DNA of 64,000 bases from Aphis gossypii (taxonomy: Eukaryota; Arthropoda; Insecta; Hemiptera; Aphididae), in assembly GCF_020184175.1 (NCBI RefSeq), contig NW_026083056.1, positions 62,001 through 126,000 on the forward strand, in the 5' to 3' direction. This document shows, piece after piece, positions 38,701 to 49,787 of the stretch; position 1 is the stretch's first letter; the number at the start of each line of letters is the position of its first letter. The position numbers and the translations under genes were made by a program. A model generated the notes under the pieces. It was not told the origin of the DNA, searched no databases, and saw only the letters and a program-made list of their open reading frames with translations.

Positions 38701-40184
38701 CAATAATATAAAATAAACAGTAATATGTATGTGCGTGTGTGTGTGTGATCGGCCGGTGACAAATATAGGCCGTTGACCTATATAATAAGTGGCTAGCTGT
38801 ATTATATAATGCGCTACTAATATTGTTGCATTCCGGGCGGCAACATCTTGTAAAGCTTGTTCTTGTTTTAAAAATGTGATAAACTTCCAAATGGTAACGT
38901 GATTTACTCCTAATGCTGAATTAAAGGCATGGTGCCAGCCTTCAACTGAGTTGTTTGTGCGAGGTTTATTTTTCAAAACTCTCTCATAGCAATTCCACAT
39001 ACTGATTTGAAATTTAGGCGGGCGTCTACGATTACGTGTTGAGCGACCAATCCAAGTATCTTCGAAGTAGTCTACTAACGTCGATAAATTGTTTTCATTA
39101 TTAATAAAATAAGTTGAATCAACTAATTTTTCAAAATAATGTATAACTTTATTTGTTGGTACAAATGCCAATGCTGCTAAATGTCGTACTTGTAATGCGA
39201 ATTCAACATTTTCAGCGTATAAGGACTGTAAACCATTTTCTTGGACTTTCCGCCATAGGCATTGTTGAAAATGAAAATAACAACCTTTTATCTTTGTTTG
39301 CGGAAATTTATCATTAAATGATGTTTCAAATGCTTTTTCAAAATCTATTATGATAGAATAAGGGTTTAAATTCGGGTTATTATGTTTTAGCACTTGTAAC
39401 ATTTCGTTGTATGAATTGGTCGTTCGGTCGGTCATTAGAACATAGATAAGCGGAATAGTTGTTCTATTTTTATAACCATGAATTGTATACAATTGAGAAA
39501 ATAATTTCGGAACTGCTCGAAATGTTCCATCTGCCATCCAATTTTTAAATGTATGAAGTGTATCCAAATTTTCTTTTGTGGCAAACATTAATAATCTATT
39601 TTCTTTTTTATTATCATATATTAAAAAATTATTACCGTTTATGTTCATATACTCATCAGGTAATACCAAATCGTGAACGGTCAGTGGGTTTTCAGGTGGT
39701 TTTTCATTTTTCGTTCTCACTCTTTGGATTGTACGAGACATTGATGTTATGCTTGGTAACTGGCCAACCACACCAACTTCAGTTGTTGAAATCGTTCTAC
39801 TAATAATGTTTCTTGTTGATAATTCTGTGATTAAGGCATTTTCTTTCAATTGTTCTATAACTATTTTTGCCTGGACATTTGAAATATCTGATGCATGATA
39901 ATGAACTGACTCTTTCATAATTATCCCTTTAAAAAATTATTTTAAGTATAAATATTGTTAAAAAAAAAGTATAAAGTAAAAAGTCAAAAATATTATTAAA
40001 ATAAAATGTAACACATACCAGTTTCATCCATTGTTGACGTAAAGCATGAGCTGCATTTATATTTTTGATAATCGACACAACGCCAAATAAATTTATCACT
40101 ACCCTTTTTATAATATGAATGCATATATCCGTTGTTTATTAAAAGTTGTTTGCCTTTTTGGCTTTTAACAAATTTTAAAGGCAT
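32715..40184 (-). CDS. MULE transposase with FLYWCH finger, 3 exons, intact
   Basis: Exons 40184-40019, 39926-38818 and 32870-32715 total 1431 nt, 476 aa plus stop, with all phases matching. Exon 1 is a FLYWCH-type zinc finger (IWRCVDYQKYKCSSCF). Exon 2 holds the MULE domain: NWMADGTFRAVPKLF (first Asp, near 39535), SIIIDFEKAFETSF (second Asp, near 39345) and NNSVEGWHHAFN (Glu, near 38945). HFHFQQ-type CYFHFQQCLWRKVQ supplies the conserved Cys/His region. Exon 3 (VQLEKLISGEPSTKKKKKYK) ends with LLYLRGIAQNIKF, a tail I believe common to insect FLYWCH-MULE proteins. Reading through instead of splicing gives an unrelated repeat-coded tail, which is why I prefer the splice. The second intron, 38817-32871, is unusually long and holds another gene. 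Confidence 0.78.
33353..33890. repeat. Tandem repeat, about 148-bp unit, near four copies
   Basis: Copies begin at about 33353, 33501, 33649 and 33792. Each has four TTGTACCT units at the start and a hairpin-forming GGGGGTGC...GCACCCCC pair in the middle. The first three are close to identical and the fourth is more divergent and shorter. It lies inside the MULE intron, downstream of the USP-fusion gene. Open frames across it are an artefact of the repeat. Confidence 0.85.
34809..38146 (-). pseudogene. Fusion of RNase H-like transposase region and USP-like peptidase
   Basis: The minus-strand frames 38146-37529, 37524-37051, 37033-35681 and 35720-34809 overlap or abut and read as one protein of roughly 1100 aa with about three frameshifts (near 37560, 37045 and 35715). 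N-terminal Cys pairs include CPNGEVF and CTVCLSRFQG. The middle has SIDATGGIV (near 37250), ITDQSLALMMA (near 37030) and STSESLFNDLK (near 36345), spaced like D-D-E acids. A run of six or so acidic FNLEIE-type repeats follows (36095-35865). The C-terminus has a USP-like Cys box, NTCAFDSLFHLI (near 35610), CxxC zinc pairs, and a His box MGHYITYCWR with WEKYDDL (near 34935). It lies wholly inside the second intron of the MULE transposase, same strand. I recall similar aphid proteins but no formal family name. Confidence 0.65.
38203..38535. repeat. Minisatellite built on GGCGATTNGCGCTCAC
   Basis: About nine copies of a 16-bp core (for example GCGATTTGCGCTCACAC, GCGATTCGCGCCCACAG and GCGATTAGCGCACAC) recur every 33-50 bp, separated by A+T-rich CAATAATAA spacers. 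The array is just upstream of the fusion gene, inside the MULE intron, and could be its promoter region or a binding array. That role is speculative. Confidence 0.75.
38536..38817. other. MULE intron segment before the fusion gene
   Basis: The 5' part of the MULE second intron. It contains a GC-rich patch (near 38595-38660), a GTGTGTG run near 38733 and no coding signal. If the fusion gene is a separate nested transposon, its right end should lie here, but I found no matching inverted repeat near 32900-33200. Confidence 0.4.
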
Positions 40185-41369
40185 ATTTAGGTGGTAGTAC
40201 GTTAACACTAATGCGTAATACAAGCCAATGTCGTGCAGTGTCAGTGTGTCACACATTTCCGGCTCTCTCTTCTAAATTTTTATCTGTAAAATTACCTATC
40301 TATATAGGTTCAAATTTTCCTATACATTTATAATTACTAAATCTGTACTTACTGGTAGGCGGACCATGATATAGGGAAGTACAAAGTTCAATCACAATCA
40401 CCGTCAATAACATTTCTCTATCAGATGGCTATAGTATAAATCGTTTTTATTAATGTTCGAGGGAATCGGGAGATATTTTGTATTGGAGATAATTTTGACG
40501 GAGATATTTTATACTGGAGATATTTTGACGGAGATATTTTTAATAGAGACATTTTGTCGTATAACCGCATTTATAGCTAAAAATGCAAAAAATGCAAAAA
40601 AATGCAAAATAAAATTAGAATATTCTGCATCAAGGGAGCATGAAACAAATTTTTAGCTAGGATAGCATTGTACAGAATAAAAGGAAAAAAAATGCAAAAG
40701 TCATCAACATCCTAACTCTAGTTATTACATATAAGCATACATCTGTGACTTAGGTTATTGGTAAATAACGAAAGTAAACAGTTATATAAATACTATACAG
40801 ATTTATGATGTTCATATTATAATAAAAAATTGTCTACTGACTAAAGTATAGAATAATATATCACATATTATAATGCTGTTTTACAATAGGTAGTACACAA
40901 CACAAGTACATACATAAAAAGTTAAGAAAACAATTATAGAATTACTTTTTGTATATTGTAATACGTACTTGGCATTTACAGCATCAGTTTTTAAACATTC
41001 CAACACAGATTTGTATTTTTTCACTAAACTTATAAGTAGTTCTTCTTCGGAAGCCGTAAAATTGGTAGTACGCTTCTTCGTAGCTACTTCCATACTAATA
41101 GAATAACTAATAACAATTGTATAACTAATAAAAAGTATAAAAGTAAATAATAAGTTCCAACTTCCAACATAAATAAACAAAAACAAATATTATATTATAT
41201 TTATAAATAAATATATCGTTTTCTGAATATTAACTGTAGTTTTGTGATAAAGCGTGAAATGGTACCAACAATAAATAAAAATATCGTAAACAAGTATACA
41301 ATAATTAATTAGTATCATTTTAATCATCGATTACCTAATTACAGCTATACCAGCAACTATACAACACAT

Positions 41370-41664
41370 CTTAGATCATATACTATGGATGTAGTTATGC
41401 GTATACCGAATTGTGTCCAACATCATCCCCACCACCTTCAAAATTTCACGGTACACGAAAGAAATGCGCATGCCCAGAAATCTAAGCAAATGATACTGTT
41501 ATACTGATAAAGTGATAAGCGATAACGTTGAAATTTTCTGGCTTTCGGGCATGCGCATTAGTGTCATGTACAGTGAAATTCTGAAGATGGTGGGGATGAT
41601 GTTGGACACAATTCGGTGCTAGAGCAATTATACGCATGACTACATCCATAGTATATGATCTAAG
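41370..41664. mobile_element. 295-bp foldback element with 8-bp TSD
   Basis: The ends CTTAGATCATATACTATGGA and the inverted copy (ending 41664) are perfect over more than 25 bp, and the arms extend with mismatches for about 110 bp. CAACACAT is duplicated outside (41362-41369 and 41665-41672). It has no coding capacity and sits upstream of exon 1 of the Harbinger Myb gene, inside the Harbinger element. The 8-bp TSD suggests hAT or P mobilisation. Confidence 0.8.
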
Positions 41665-41752
41665 CAACACATCAATAGTTAATCATTGATTAAAATTTGA
41701 TCACTGATTAGCTAATCGATGTTTAACTACAGAACGGTACAACTGGCCCATA

Positions 41753-42298
41753 GTGTCTAATAAGTAAAATATGTAAAAAGAACGTAGATAAATAAACTTT
41801 AAAATTAATTATGTTTTGTTTACATTTCTTATGAATAAATCGTTCTTTAAACAAATTAATGTTATTTTACTACCAAGAAAAGTAATTAGAATATTGATTT
41901 AGTTAATGAATAATAAATTCAATAATGTAATTTTGTAATTTATTGTTATTTGATTATGATAAAAAATGTGTTAATATTTTTTTCAAACATGACTTAGTAA
42001 GACAAAAAACATAAACTGCTTTTGTTCTACACACGTTCTTATGTTTTTAATAAAAACTAGTATCATACTTTAGTATAATGAGTAATTGTTATAAATTCAC
42101 TTAATTAATATAAGTTCATCACTCTCAAATATATTTTATCACTTCATTAAACGGTATAAAAATATTTTTAATTTAATTATTTTTATAGAAAACACATGGA
42201 TATAAATACATATTATGATATAATATAAGTTGTTAGACAACTATCAATCCCTCTATTTCAGATATGGGACTTAACCAAGTTTACACTAACCTATTGAT
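41753..42298. other. A+T-rich sequence between Harbinger and hAT
   Basis: No coding region, repeat or terminal motif recognised. It is the original flank into which both neighbouring elements were inserted, or an older unrecognised element. Confidence 0.4.
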
Positions 42299-42848
42299 CA
42301 GAGGCGTGCTCAAGGGGGTTGGGGGTTTATAGGGTTTGAACCCCCCATGGTAATATATATATTGTATAATACTAATATTCTATAAATAATAGTGGTCAAT
42401 AGAAGGAAATATTAAAATTTTTTTTTTCAATAATATAATAAAATTTAAAACTATTCTAATTTGGCAACATTGAATAATCGGCGTAGTATTGTTAGTAGTA
42501 TTTGTGGAATCGGTACAATTAGGCCCCCGTGATAAGAGTAAGTATTGTTACAATATTTAATTTCATTATTCCATGCGCTTGGTCCTCGTAATAATCGGCA
42601 TTCGGCACTGATAGCGATAGGTATATAAATATAAATATATTATATCTGTGTTATCGGAACGCGTTACCGTTAATTGTTATAAACCTTGGACTTTGGAGTT
42701 ATCGTACAAATTAACCATCGTTATTCGTTATATCTTATATTATATTATTTTTACACTGTGTTCAGAGCACACTGATTATTATTTTATTTGCCAAAAGCTT
42801 TGTAATTTGTATAAGTATTTCAGTCTTTACCCCGTAGTGAGTGTTGTG

Positions 42849-43552
42849 ATGTTAAAAAAAATGGCGAAAAAAATCACTGACTTTTTTACGGTTAGTGAAT
42901 CTGATTCAGGTTTACTAAAAAGAAAACTTAAAGATATCGACGAGTCAAATAAAGTTGATGACAAGAAGGTAAGACATAAACAGGTAAAATATAAACGCTG
43001 ATAGCTTACACCTTTTAAAATATACAATATGGAATTATGAAATATATTATAAAATGTTACTGCTGCCTGCTTAGTTAATGTTAATGTGTATATTTTTTGC
43101 CTTTGCTTATTTATTAATCGAACCTTATCTGACATCGAAAAGCATGTAGTGAGTGCATATTATACGAGACTACTGTCTAGTACTGATTATATTAGTAATA
43201 ATTTTTTTTAATTCATTCATATTATAGCATATAATATTATATGTTATTATAGGTGTTGACAAACTTATGGTCACCACCATTGAGTTATTCATTTCCATTG
43301 TTAAAACAACATGTCAAAATTAAAATTAAATTTCAGTATCGATGGTTAGAAAAATATTGTTGGCTTTGTTATTCTGAAAAATTAGAAGGGGATTTCTGCA
43401 AGTATTGCATAGTGTTTGCTAGAACAGGTGGCATTGGTAGTCAGACCTTAGCCAGTCTTGTATTGAATGGCTTTCAAAATTGGAAGAATGCTTTAGAAGT
43501 AATTAATTTAATTATAAATGCTTAAGCATGATATATTTTGCTTATAATAATC

Positions 43553-43594
<42 letters not shown>

Positions 43595-46048
43595 TCAATT
43601 TATAAATTTAATTAATTAATAGGTATTTGAAAAGCATAATGAACATGAGTATCATAAAGTAGCTATATTAAAGGGTGAAAACTTTTTAAAATTGTTTTCA
43701 AAAAGCCAACCAAATATTATTGAGATTTTGGATGATGAAAGGTATTCAATAGATATTATTTAAAAACTTAATGTATAATTGGATAATCTTTTTCAATATT
43801 ATATTATACAGTAATAGTATATATTACATTGTTTTTTACTATTATTAATATGTAATATTTAGATTAAAACAAAAGAAACAAAATAGAGCCAATATTATTC
43901 CAATCATAAAATGTGTCATTCTTTGTGGAAGACAGGAACTTGCCCTACGTGGCCATACAGATTTTGGTCCAATTTGTTTTAAAAGTAATTTAAAATTAAA
44001 AATTTAATTGTCATGTTTTATAATAATTGTACAAAATGTATTTATGCGTTAGGTGAATCTGAACCATACATCAACGAGGTTAATTTCCGTGCCATTTTAA
44101 AATACAAGGCTGAAGATATGGAGCATTTAAACAATTTTTTAGAATCTGATGGTCGTTATAAATACAAAAGTTCAAAGATTCAAAATGAAATAATTTCTTC
44201 CTGTGGTGATTTAATACTTAAAAAAATTGTCAAGGAAGTTGATATGGCTGGCTGCTTCTCAGTATTAGCAGATGAGACAACAGACATTTCAGTGAAAGAA
44301 CAATTGTCAATTTGTGTCCGATATGTTGCCGGTTCTGGAACAGATGTGTACTTATGTGAACGTTTTTTGATGTACATTGAAATTGACAGCTTAACTGGAA
44401 AAGATCTTGCATTTTCTATTGTTAATGGTAAACATTAAATATAATATATATACATTCAATTTATAATAATGAAAATATATTTTTTTATAAATTAATTTTT
44501 TTTTCATAGGTTTAAATTCTTTTGGAGTAAACTGTTCTAATATGCATGGTCAAGGTTATGACGGGGCTTCAAATATGGCAGGTCGCTTTAAAGGAACCCA
44601 AACCATTGTGAAAGAAACTTACCCCAAGGCATTATATGTCCACTGTGCGGCACATTCATTAAATTTGGCTGTGTCTGCAGCTTGTGAGATTCAAGCAATA
44701 AGGAATTATTTGGGAGTGATAGAAAAAATGTACTGCTTTTTTAACACACCAAAACGTAAAAATGTTCTGGTGCATGTCATTGATGAAAGTGACATGGATA
44801 CAAAGTCAAAATCTTTGAAACATTTATGTGCCACAAGATGGGTCGAAAGATATACAGCCATTAACGATTTTATAGAGTTATTTCCTTTTGTAGTTGTTGC
44901 ACTAGATAAAATATATGGATGGAATGACACAACGGCTACCGATGCCAGAATATTGTTGAATGCTATGGACTCAGAATTCTTGATTTCTCTTCAAGTTGTT
45001 AAAGTAATCATAATTATTATATGACTATATATTTATAGGTGTGTTATTTATTATTTTAATATGATTTTTAGGTAGTGTTTGCATATTGTTTACCCTTATG
45101 TAAACTTTTACAAAAAATTAATATTGATCTTAAAGAAGCAATGGATCTTGCTGAAGTAAGTGTAACTAGTATTCAAGGTTTACGAGAAAATATCAACGAA
45201 GAATTTAATGAACTGTTTAAAGAAGCTGAAGTAAATATTTATAAAAATTGATGTAACAAATAGACTATCCAATTTTACTAAAATATTATTTTAGAAAATG
45301 GCTAACATATTAGACATCACTATATCAGTAAAACGTCTAAATAAAAGAAGTACACGTAGAGCTAATCCCTGTGTTAAGGATGCTAATGAATACTATCGTA
45401 TAACAGTAGTTATACCATACATAGATTATTTTATTCAGCAGCTAAATGAGCGATTTATGTGCCATAAAAATATATTTAAAGGTCAGTTATTTAATTATTT
45501 TTTTTTAATTTTTGGGTATTAATTTTAAGTATTTTTTCAGGATTTCAGAGTTTATTTTCTGGTTTATATTCGGACGAATTTGGTGAACTCATTACATTCT
45601 ATCTCGATAGTGACAAAAATACAGTTATAGCAGAATTACATCTATGGCATGCTTTGTTAGAAAAAAATGAACAGCTACCAAAAAACAGTTTAGAAGCTTT
45701 GAGACTTTGTAAAAATGAAATATTTTCAAATATTTATAGTTTACTAAAAATATTATGTACACTACCTGTGTCAACGGCCACACCGGAACGAACATTTTCA
45801 TGTCTTAAAAGATTGAAGAATTATCTAAGTAGCACGATGACAGAAGTAAACATTTCAAAATTTAAACAAATAGTTAATTATAATATTTTTTTATATTTAC
45901 ATTTACAACATATTTTTTCTAGACTAGACTTAATGGATTGACAATGCTGGCCGTTCACAAGGAAGTTCCAATAACAGCTGAAGAAGTCCTTGATGAATTG
46001 GCCAAAAAGCCTAGAAAATTAGACTTTTTGTTTTTAAAAAATATGTAG
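42849..46048 (+). CDS. hAT transposase, TTF-type finger, 10 exons, intact 750 aa
   Basis: Exons: 42849-42968, 43253-43498, 43623-43741, 43863-43984, 44053-44427, 44510-45003, 45072-45230, 45295-45481, 45541-45845 and 45923-46048. They sum to 2253 nt, 750 aa plus stop. Every donor is GT and every acceptor AG, and all phases match. Exon 2 has a TTF/ZMYM-like finger (WLCYSEKLEGDFCKYCIVF). Catalytic blocks are VLADETTDIS (near 44265) and GQGYDGASNMAGRF (near 44555). HCAAHSLNLAVS, CATRWVERY and the dimerisation block TATPERTFSCLKRLK (near 45780) are standard for the group often annotated as zinc finger MYM or 52-kDa repressor-like. The first ATG is taken; a second in-frame ATG lies 12 nt downstream. 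Confidence 0.9.
43555..43588. repeat. (TA)n microsatellite in hAT intron 2
   Basis: About 17 TA units in an intron of the intact hAT gene. No function assigned. Confidence 0.9.
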
Positions 46049-46467
46049 TTATTTTGTGTCTGTGTGCCTGTGTGTAATGTGTATTATCTATAATAAATAT
46101 ATGATATTATGTATAAAACCGAAATTTTATATTATTAAATAAATCTATTAAAAAATATTAAGTGAACCCCCCCCCCCCATATAAAAATCCTGAGCACGCC
46201 TCTGCTATTGATACACAAATTTAAACCACATTCATATGACAATAATATTATCCATTCAATTACCCAGCAAAATTGACTGATTTAAATGTTTAGTATAAAT
46301 AATTATTACAGTAATATGCAATAACCAAATGCTAAATATTTTATGGAAACAAAAAAAAAAACGTTCAGAATCTAAAATAAAAGAGCTTTATTTATATTAA
46401 ACTATTATAGATATTTATTATTGTTTAACATGAAAATCATAATATACGAGTACTTTGTAATTGGTAA

Positions 46468-47283
46468 TCGGTCAAAAAGTCTATGGAAAAAAGTCCGAAC
46501 ACATTTTTAGTGTCGGACAAACAAAAAGTCCGAAAATACAAATAATTCTATTAAATTTTCATTTATAATTATATAATTTATTATTCATTTAAATCAATTT
46601 TAATAGGTAACTAGATACATGTATTTAATAACTAGAATCTTGATCTATATAATGTTTGTTCTTTTTTTATAATAATCGTGGTAATATTGATATTGATTAT
46701 TGCTTGTAGGTACATAATATAATTTTATGGTAGATAACATGTAGACATACAACCACATATCATAGCGATAGATATATCTTAGAATTTAGATCATATACGA
46801 TCTAAGAGATATTTAATATAATATAATATATATACTCCGGCCCACGAAAGAACGACCGTAATTCGCGCATCGATACTGATATATACAGATATATTCCCAC
46901 TACCCGACCGGTGTCCGATCGCCCGGCATGCGATATGGAAGGGGAATCGATGCGCAGCGTCGGACGAGTTTTTACGGTCGTTCTTTCGTGGGCCGGAGTA
47001 TAGGTAATTAACTATAGTAGATTTCCGTTTTATTTTTTTTAGTTCTACGAAATAATAAGAATAAGAAAATAGAAAAAAAATATAATAATATAATACATAC
47101 TTATATGTATAGACATTTTTAAATTTTAAAAATAAATATTAGTTACCTATAAAGAATATTTTGTATTTTCCGACTTTTTATTAGAAACTAAATAATGTGC
47201 TTAGACTTTTTGTCCGACTATAAATAACTGAATCCGGACTTTTTGTCAAACTTTTTTTAAAACGGACTTTTCTTCAGCGATTA
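46468..47283. mobile_element. Foldback element with AAAAAGTCCG subterminal repeats
   Basis: The left end TAATCGGTCAAAAAGTC and the inverted right end TAATCGCTGAAGAAAAGTC resemble each other. AAAAAGTCCG or a close variant occurs at least three times in each arm, in opposite orientations. The arms extend about 100 bp. No coding region. The exact ends and TSD are uncertain. A smaller element is nested at 46835-46998. Confidence 0.55.
46835..46998. mobile_element. 164-bp miniature element with 27-bp perfect TIRs
   Basis: CTCCGGCCCACGAAAGAACG begins a 27-bp arm (46835-46861) that is the exact complement of 46972-46998. TATA lies outside both ends (46831-46834 and 46999-47002), consistent with a TA or TATA target as in Tc1/mariner-type elements. 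The GC-rich interior has no gene. Perfect arms suggest recent activity. Confidence 0.78.
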
Positions 47284-49390
47284 ATTTTAGTTAATTGCTG
47301 TATTCATAAAATGTACAATGTAAATATACACTACACAACTTGATTAACGAAAAAAATTATTCTCATACATGAGGAAATTCTTGACATAGGTACTAATATA
47401 ATATATATATAATATATATATACGAATCCGATGATTGCAAAAACGTCATGAGTCAATTATTTAAAACTTTTGGATGATTGATAAAAACTGTATGATATAA
47501 ATATTTTTGAAAAATAAATTAATTTAGGAAAAAGTACTTATTAAAATATATCATACACCTACTAATAATACTACACCTAAAAAGTCGGTTTTTTCACTCA
47601 AAAACACATGATATGACTATTATATTAGGTATATACGTTTTTACTAATATCTCAATTTCAAAAAAAAAAAAAAAATATGACTCGTGACGTTTCTAAAAAC
47701 TTCGATTCACAAATTTTTTTACTGAGCATAATACTCAGTTTAGCATTTGAAAATTATTGAAGCATAAACTTATAATAATTTGTATAAATCTATAGTTATA
47801 AATAATTTATAAAAAAACATAATATGAAGACCAAATTATAATTATAATTTGATTTTTGTATAGTATTATCAAGCTTTAAATACCAACGCAAACTGATATT
47901 TACAATTAAGCAAGCTCCACTACTATAGGCTACAATATTATTAAAACAGAAGAAGAGCCCCCAAACAATATACAAATAATAATATTAAATAAATTTCATT
48001 CAAAACAAAGTATGGATCTAAAACATGATATATCTTTCGGATCACCTCCCGTAAACATACCACTGCACCTATGTAGTATGTACCTACTAGGTATTAAAAT
48101 TATAAACTTAAGTAGTTAGTAGTTACTCACCAGAAAAACAATGTATTTATTAGATATATAAATGTGTATGAAAACAAGTCCCTTTCACATAGATTGCTAA
48201 AAACACACTAAATCAGAATTTACAGAATTTAAAATAAAATATATAATCGAAGAGTTGTTGCCAATAGCTATAGGTAGAAAGGAAGGTATAGAAAAAAATG
48301 TATTTTGATATTTTGTCGTTTTTTGCGTGTCAGCAATTACTAAGATAACGATTACAATTTCAAAAGTCCAAAAGAAATGTATTTTGATATTTCGTCGCGC
48401 GTGTCGCCAATTACTTAATATGACGGTTGGAATTTCAAAAGGCCAAAAGATTAGATTTAACAATGAATAGTATCTATGACTTAGACCCACACCGAACAAC
48501 ATCGGTAGAAAACGGGTAAAATTATACAGCGAATACAGGCAATAAATTACGATAATGATAACTAATTAAAAAAAAAAATAAATAAATAAATTGTCAAGAA
48601 TAAGTACCTGAGACATATATCAGTAGAGATAAACTTCCGATTTTGGCACACACGTTAAATTACGAAAATAATTGGACCATTCAGCGTTATACTTCATAAG
48701 AAGAAAGTCATTCAAAAAAAAAAAAAAAATATTCAAATAGTTAAAGTAAGTACAATATTGACGTAACTTTATATTAATATTTTATTTTTTAACTGGATAA
48801 GTAATGTTAGTACACAAACAATTAGAATTTCTTTAAATATTAAATGCATAATATAATTTGCGATGTTTAAAAAATGTTTCATAAGATTTGCTGTCGTTAG
48901 TAATTCTTGAACAAATTAACATCGGAGTGACGTTTTATGAACCAGTTCAAGATTAAAATTATTACTTTTTTCTGTATTGTCTACATATTTCTTTTGGTAT
49001 TATAAATATTATTCACATATTATACAATCATTAAGTTATTATTTAAATGTGTTTATTTTAATAAATAGGTACCCATCAATGTTTCTTTCTGTACAGCCAT
49101 TTTTTTAAGTACTGAAATACAATTGTACAGCAATGAAATAATGAAACTACAAAATATAAAATATCAATGCCCCAATTCACATTTAATTTATTATTAATTT
49201 TTATTATGAATAACTTAAAAATTATTGATGTAATTTCAATGAAATTAAATAAATTTTATAATAAAAATAAATTATTTAGGTAGTTTTATAAACTTTTATT
49301 TGAATGTATGTATTATCTCATCAAGATGATTAGATTAAAAATATATTTATTATCTTATATAGATACCTAATTATTTGATTATCTATGCCT
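47284..49390. other. A+T-rich stretch without recognised genes
   Basis: Apart from the 79-bp duplication at 48298-48451 and simple A/T runs, I see no coding sequence or terminal repeats. A minus-strand frame at 48197-48502 is generated by the duplication and has no domain. Confidence 0.4.
48298..48451. repeat. Tandem duplication, 79-bp unit, two diverged copies
   Basis: ATGTATTTTGATATTT recurs at 48298 and 48377, followed by similar GTCG, CAATTAC and AATTTCAAAAG blocks. The two copies are diverged by substitutions, so the duplication is not recent. Confidence 0.75.
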
Positions 49391-49787
49391 AAGGTTTGGG
49401 ACTATACACGGCGATATTCGCGGCGGTTTTCGTTCTGTCTGGTTATACACAGCGAATTCGCGTGACAGATTCGCTCAAGATTTTCGCCGCGATTTTCCAA
49501 ATATTTAAAAATATTTGTACCATAATTTTGACATAATTCAGTTCCGAAGTTATTAATATAACTATAATAAAAATTCTACACCCATCTGGTGGGGTTAGCT
49601 CGAGACGTCAAGAATATTCACATAACATGTGGTACCTGTTCATTATTCAGTCATTTTCGTTGTGTTCGTCGTAGTTATATCTACTTCGGTATAGTATTGG
49701 TACTTACCAGCTAAAATATACAAACAAAAAAGATATATATACCTATACAAAACAGTCATTGTCATCGTTTTTATCACCAAGAAAAAC

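Larger units (their letters stand above)
32519..40566 (-). mobile_element. MULE (Mutator-like) element, 8 kb
   Basis: The left end GGTGACGCGTCAAAATATCT and the inverted right end GGTTATACGACAAAATGTCT share about 38 bp, with further ATATCTCC subterminal repeats. GCATTTAT is duplicated outside (32511-32518 and 40567-40574). An 8-9-bp TSD is normal for MULEs. The element sits in the subterminal region of the hAT. It carries a FLYWCH/MULE transposase gene and, in that gene's second intron, a long transposase-USP fusion gene plus two different tandem repeat arrays. Confidence 0.85.
25421..40720 (-). mobile_element. hAT element containing a MULE and a THAP/P-type gene
   Basis: The ends TAGAGTTAGGATGTTGATGA (25421) and its exact complement (ending 40720) form a terminal inverted repeat of at least 20 bp. 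GTTATTAC is duplicated outside (25413-25420 and 40721-40728), the 8-bp TSD expected for hAT. AAAATGCCCTAAAA-type subterminal repeats occur near 25455-25535 and again at 32395-32465. A decayed hAT transposase is on the minus strand. Removing the MULE (32519-40566) and the THAP/P gene leaves roughly 2.5 kb, a normal hAT size. A second GGATGTTGATG copy at 25699 hints at another related end. Confidence 0.82.
22944..41093 (-). pseudogene. Harbinger Myb/SANT-like partner gene, first intron invaded
   Basis: Exon 1 (41093-40969) gives MEVATKKRTTNFTASEEELL and the first SANT helices. Exon 2 starts at 24899 with MKKDAWLKIEREFN and completes the SANT domain (LKNKYINLRRKVKKQYAEEK). The phase fits exactly (AA of exon 1 plus A of exon 2). 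Further exons lie near 24680-24489, 24385-24310 and 24205-24126. The last exon, 23200-22944, encodes a Gln/Lys-rich coiled coil (ASLSDQQQKAF...). A one-base loss near 24690 breaks the frame between the SANT part and the acidic part. The first intron is now about 16 kb because a hAT with its own nested elements sits inside it. Confidence 0.75.
21100..41749. mobile_element. PIF/Harbinger element expanded to 20.6 kb by nested insertions
   Basis: The left end GGGCTAGTTGTACCGT at 21100 matches the inverted right end GGGCCAGTTGTACCGT at 41749. A 3-bp ATA lies outside each, and subterminal ATCAGTGATTA-type repeats are on both sides. It contains a HARBI-type transposase on the plus strand and a Myb/SANT gene on the minus strand, the usual Harbinger pair. 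Without the hAT insert (25421-40720) and the foldback element (41370-41664) it would be about 5 kb. Confidence 0.8.
42299..46204 (+). mobile_element. Complete autonomous hAT element
   Basis: The ends CAGAGGCGTGCTCA and TGAGCACGCCTCTG are inverted, with G-run and C-run subterminal blocks (GAACCCCCC near 42340, C run near 46168). CTATTGAT is duplicated outside (42291-42298 and 46205-46212). The 3.9-kb body contains one ten-exon transposase gene that is open throughout. Ends, TSD and gene are all intact, so this copy may be active or recently inserted. Confidence 0.92.

Noticed and set aside
40881..41186. A separate membrane protein with a hydrophobic start
   Set aside because: Only the MEVATKKRT... 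part is meaningful, as exon 1 of the Myb gene; the hydrophobic lead is upstream non-coding sequence.
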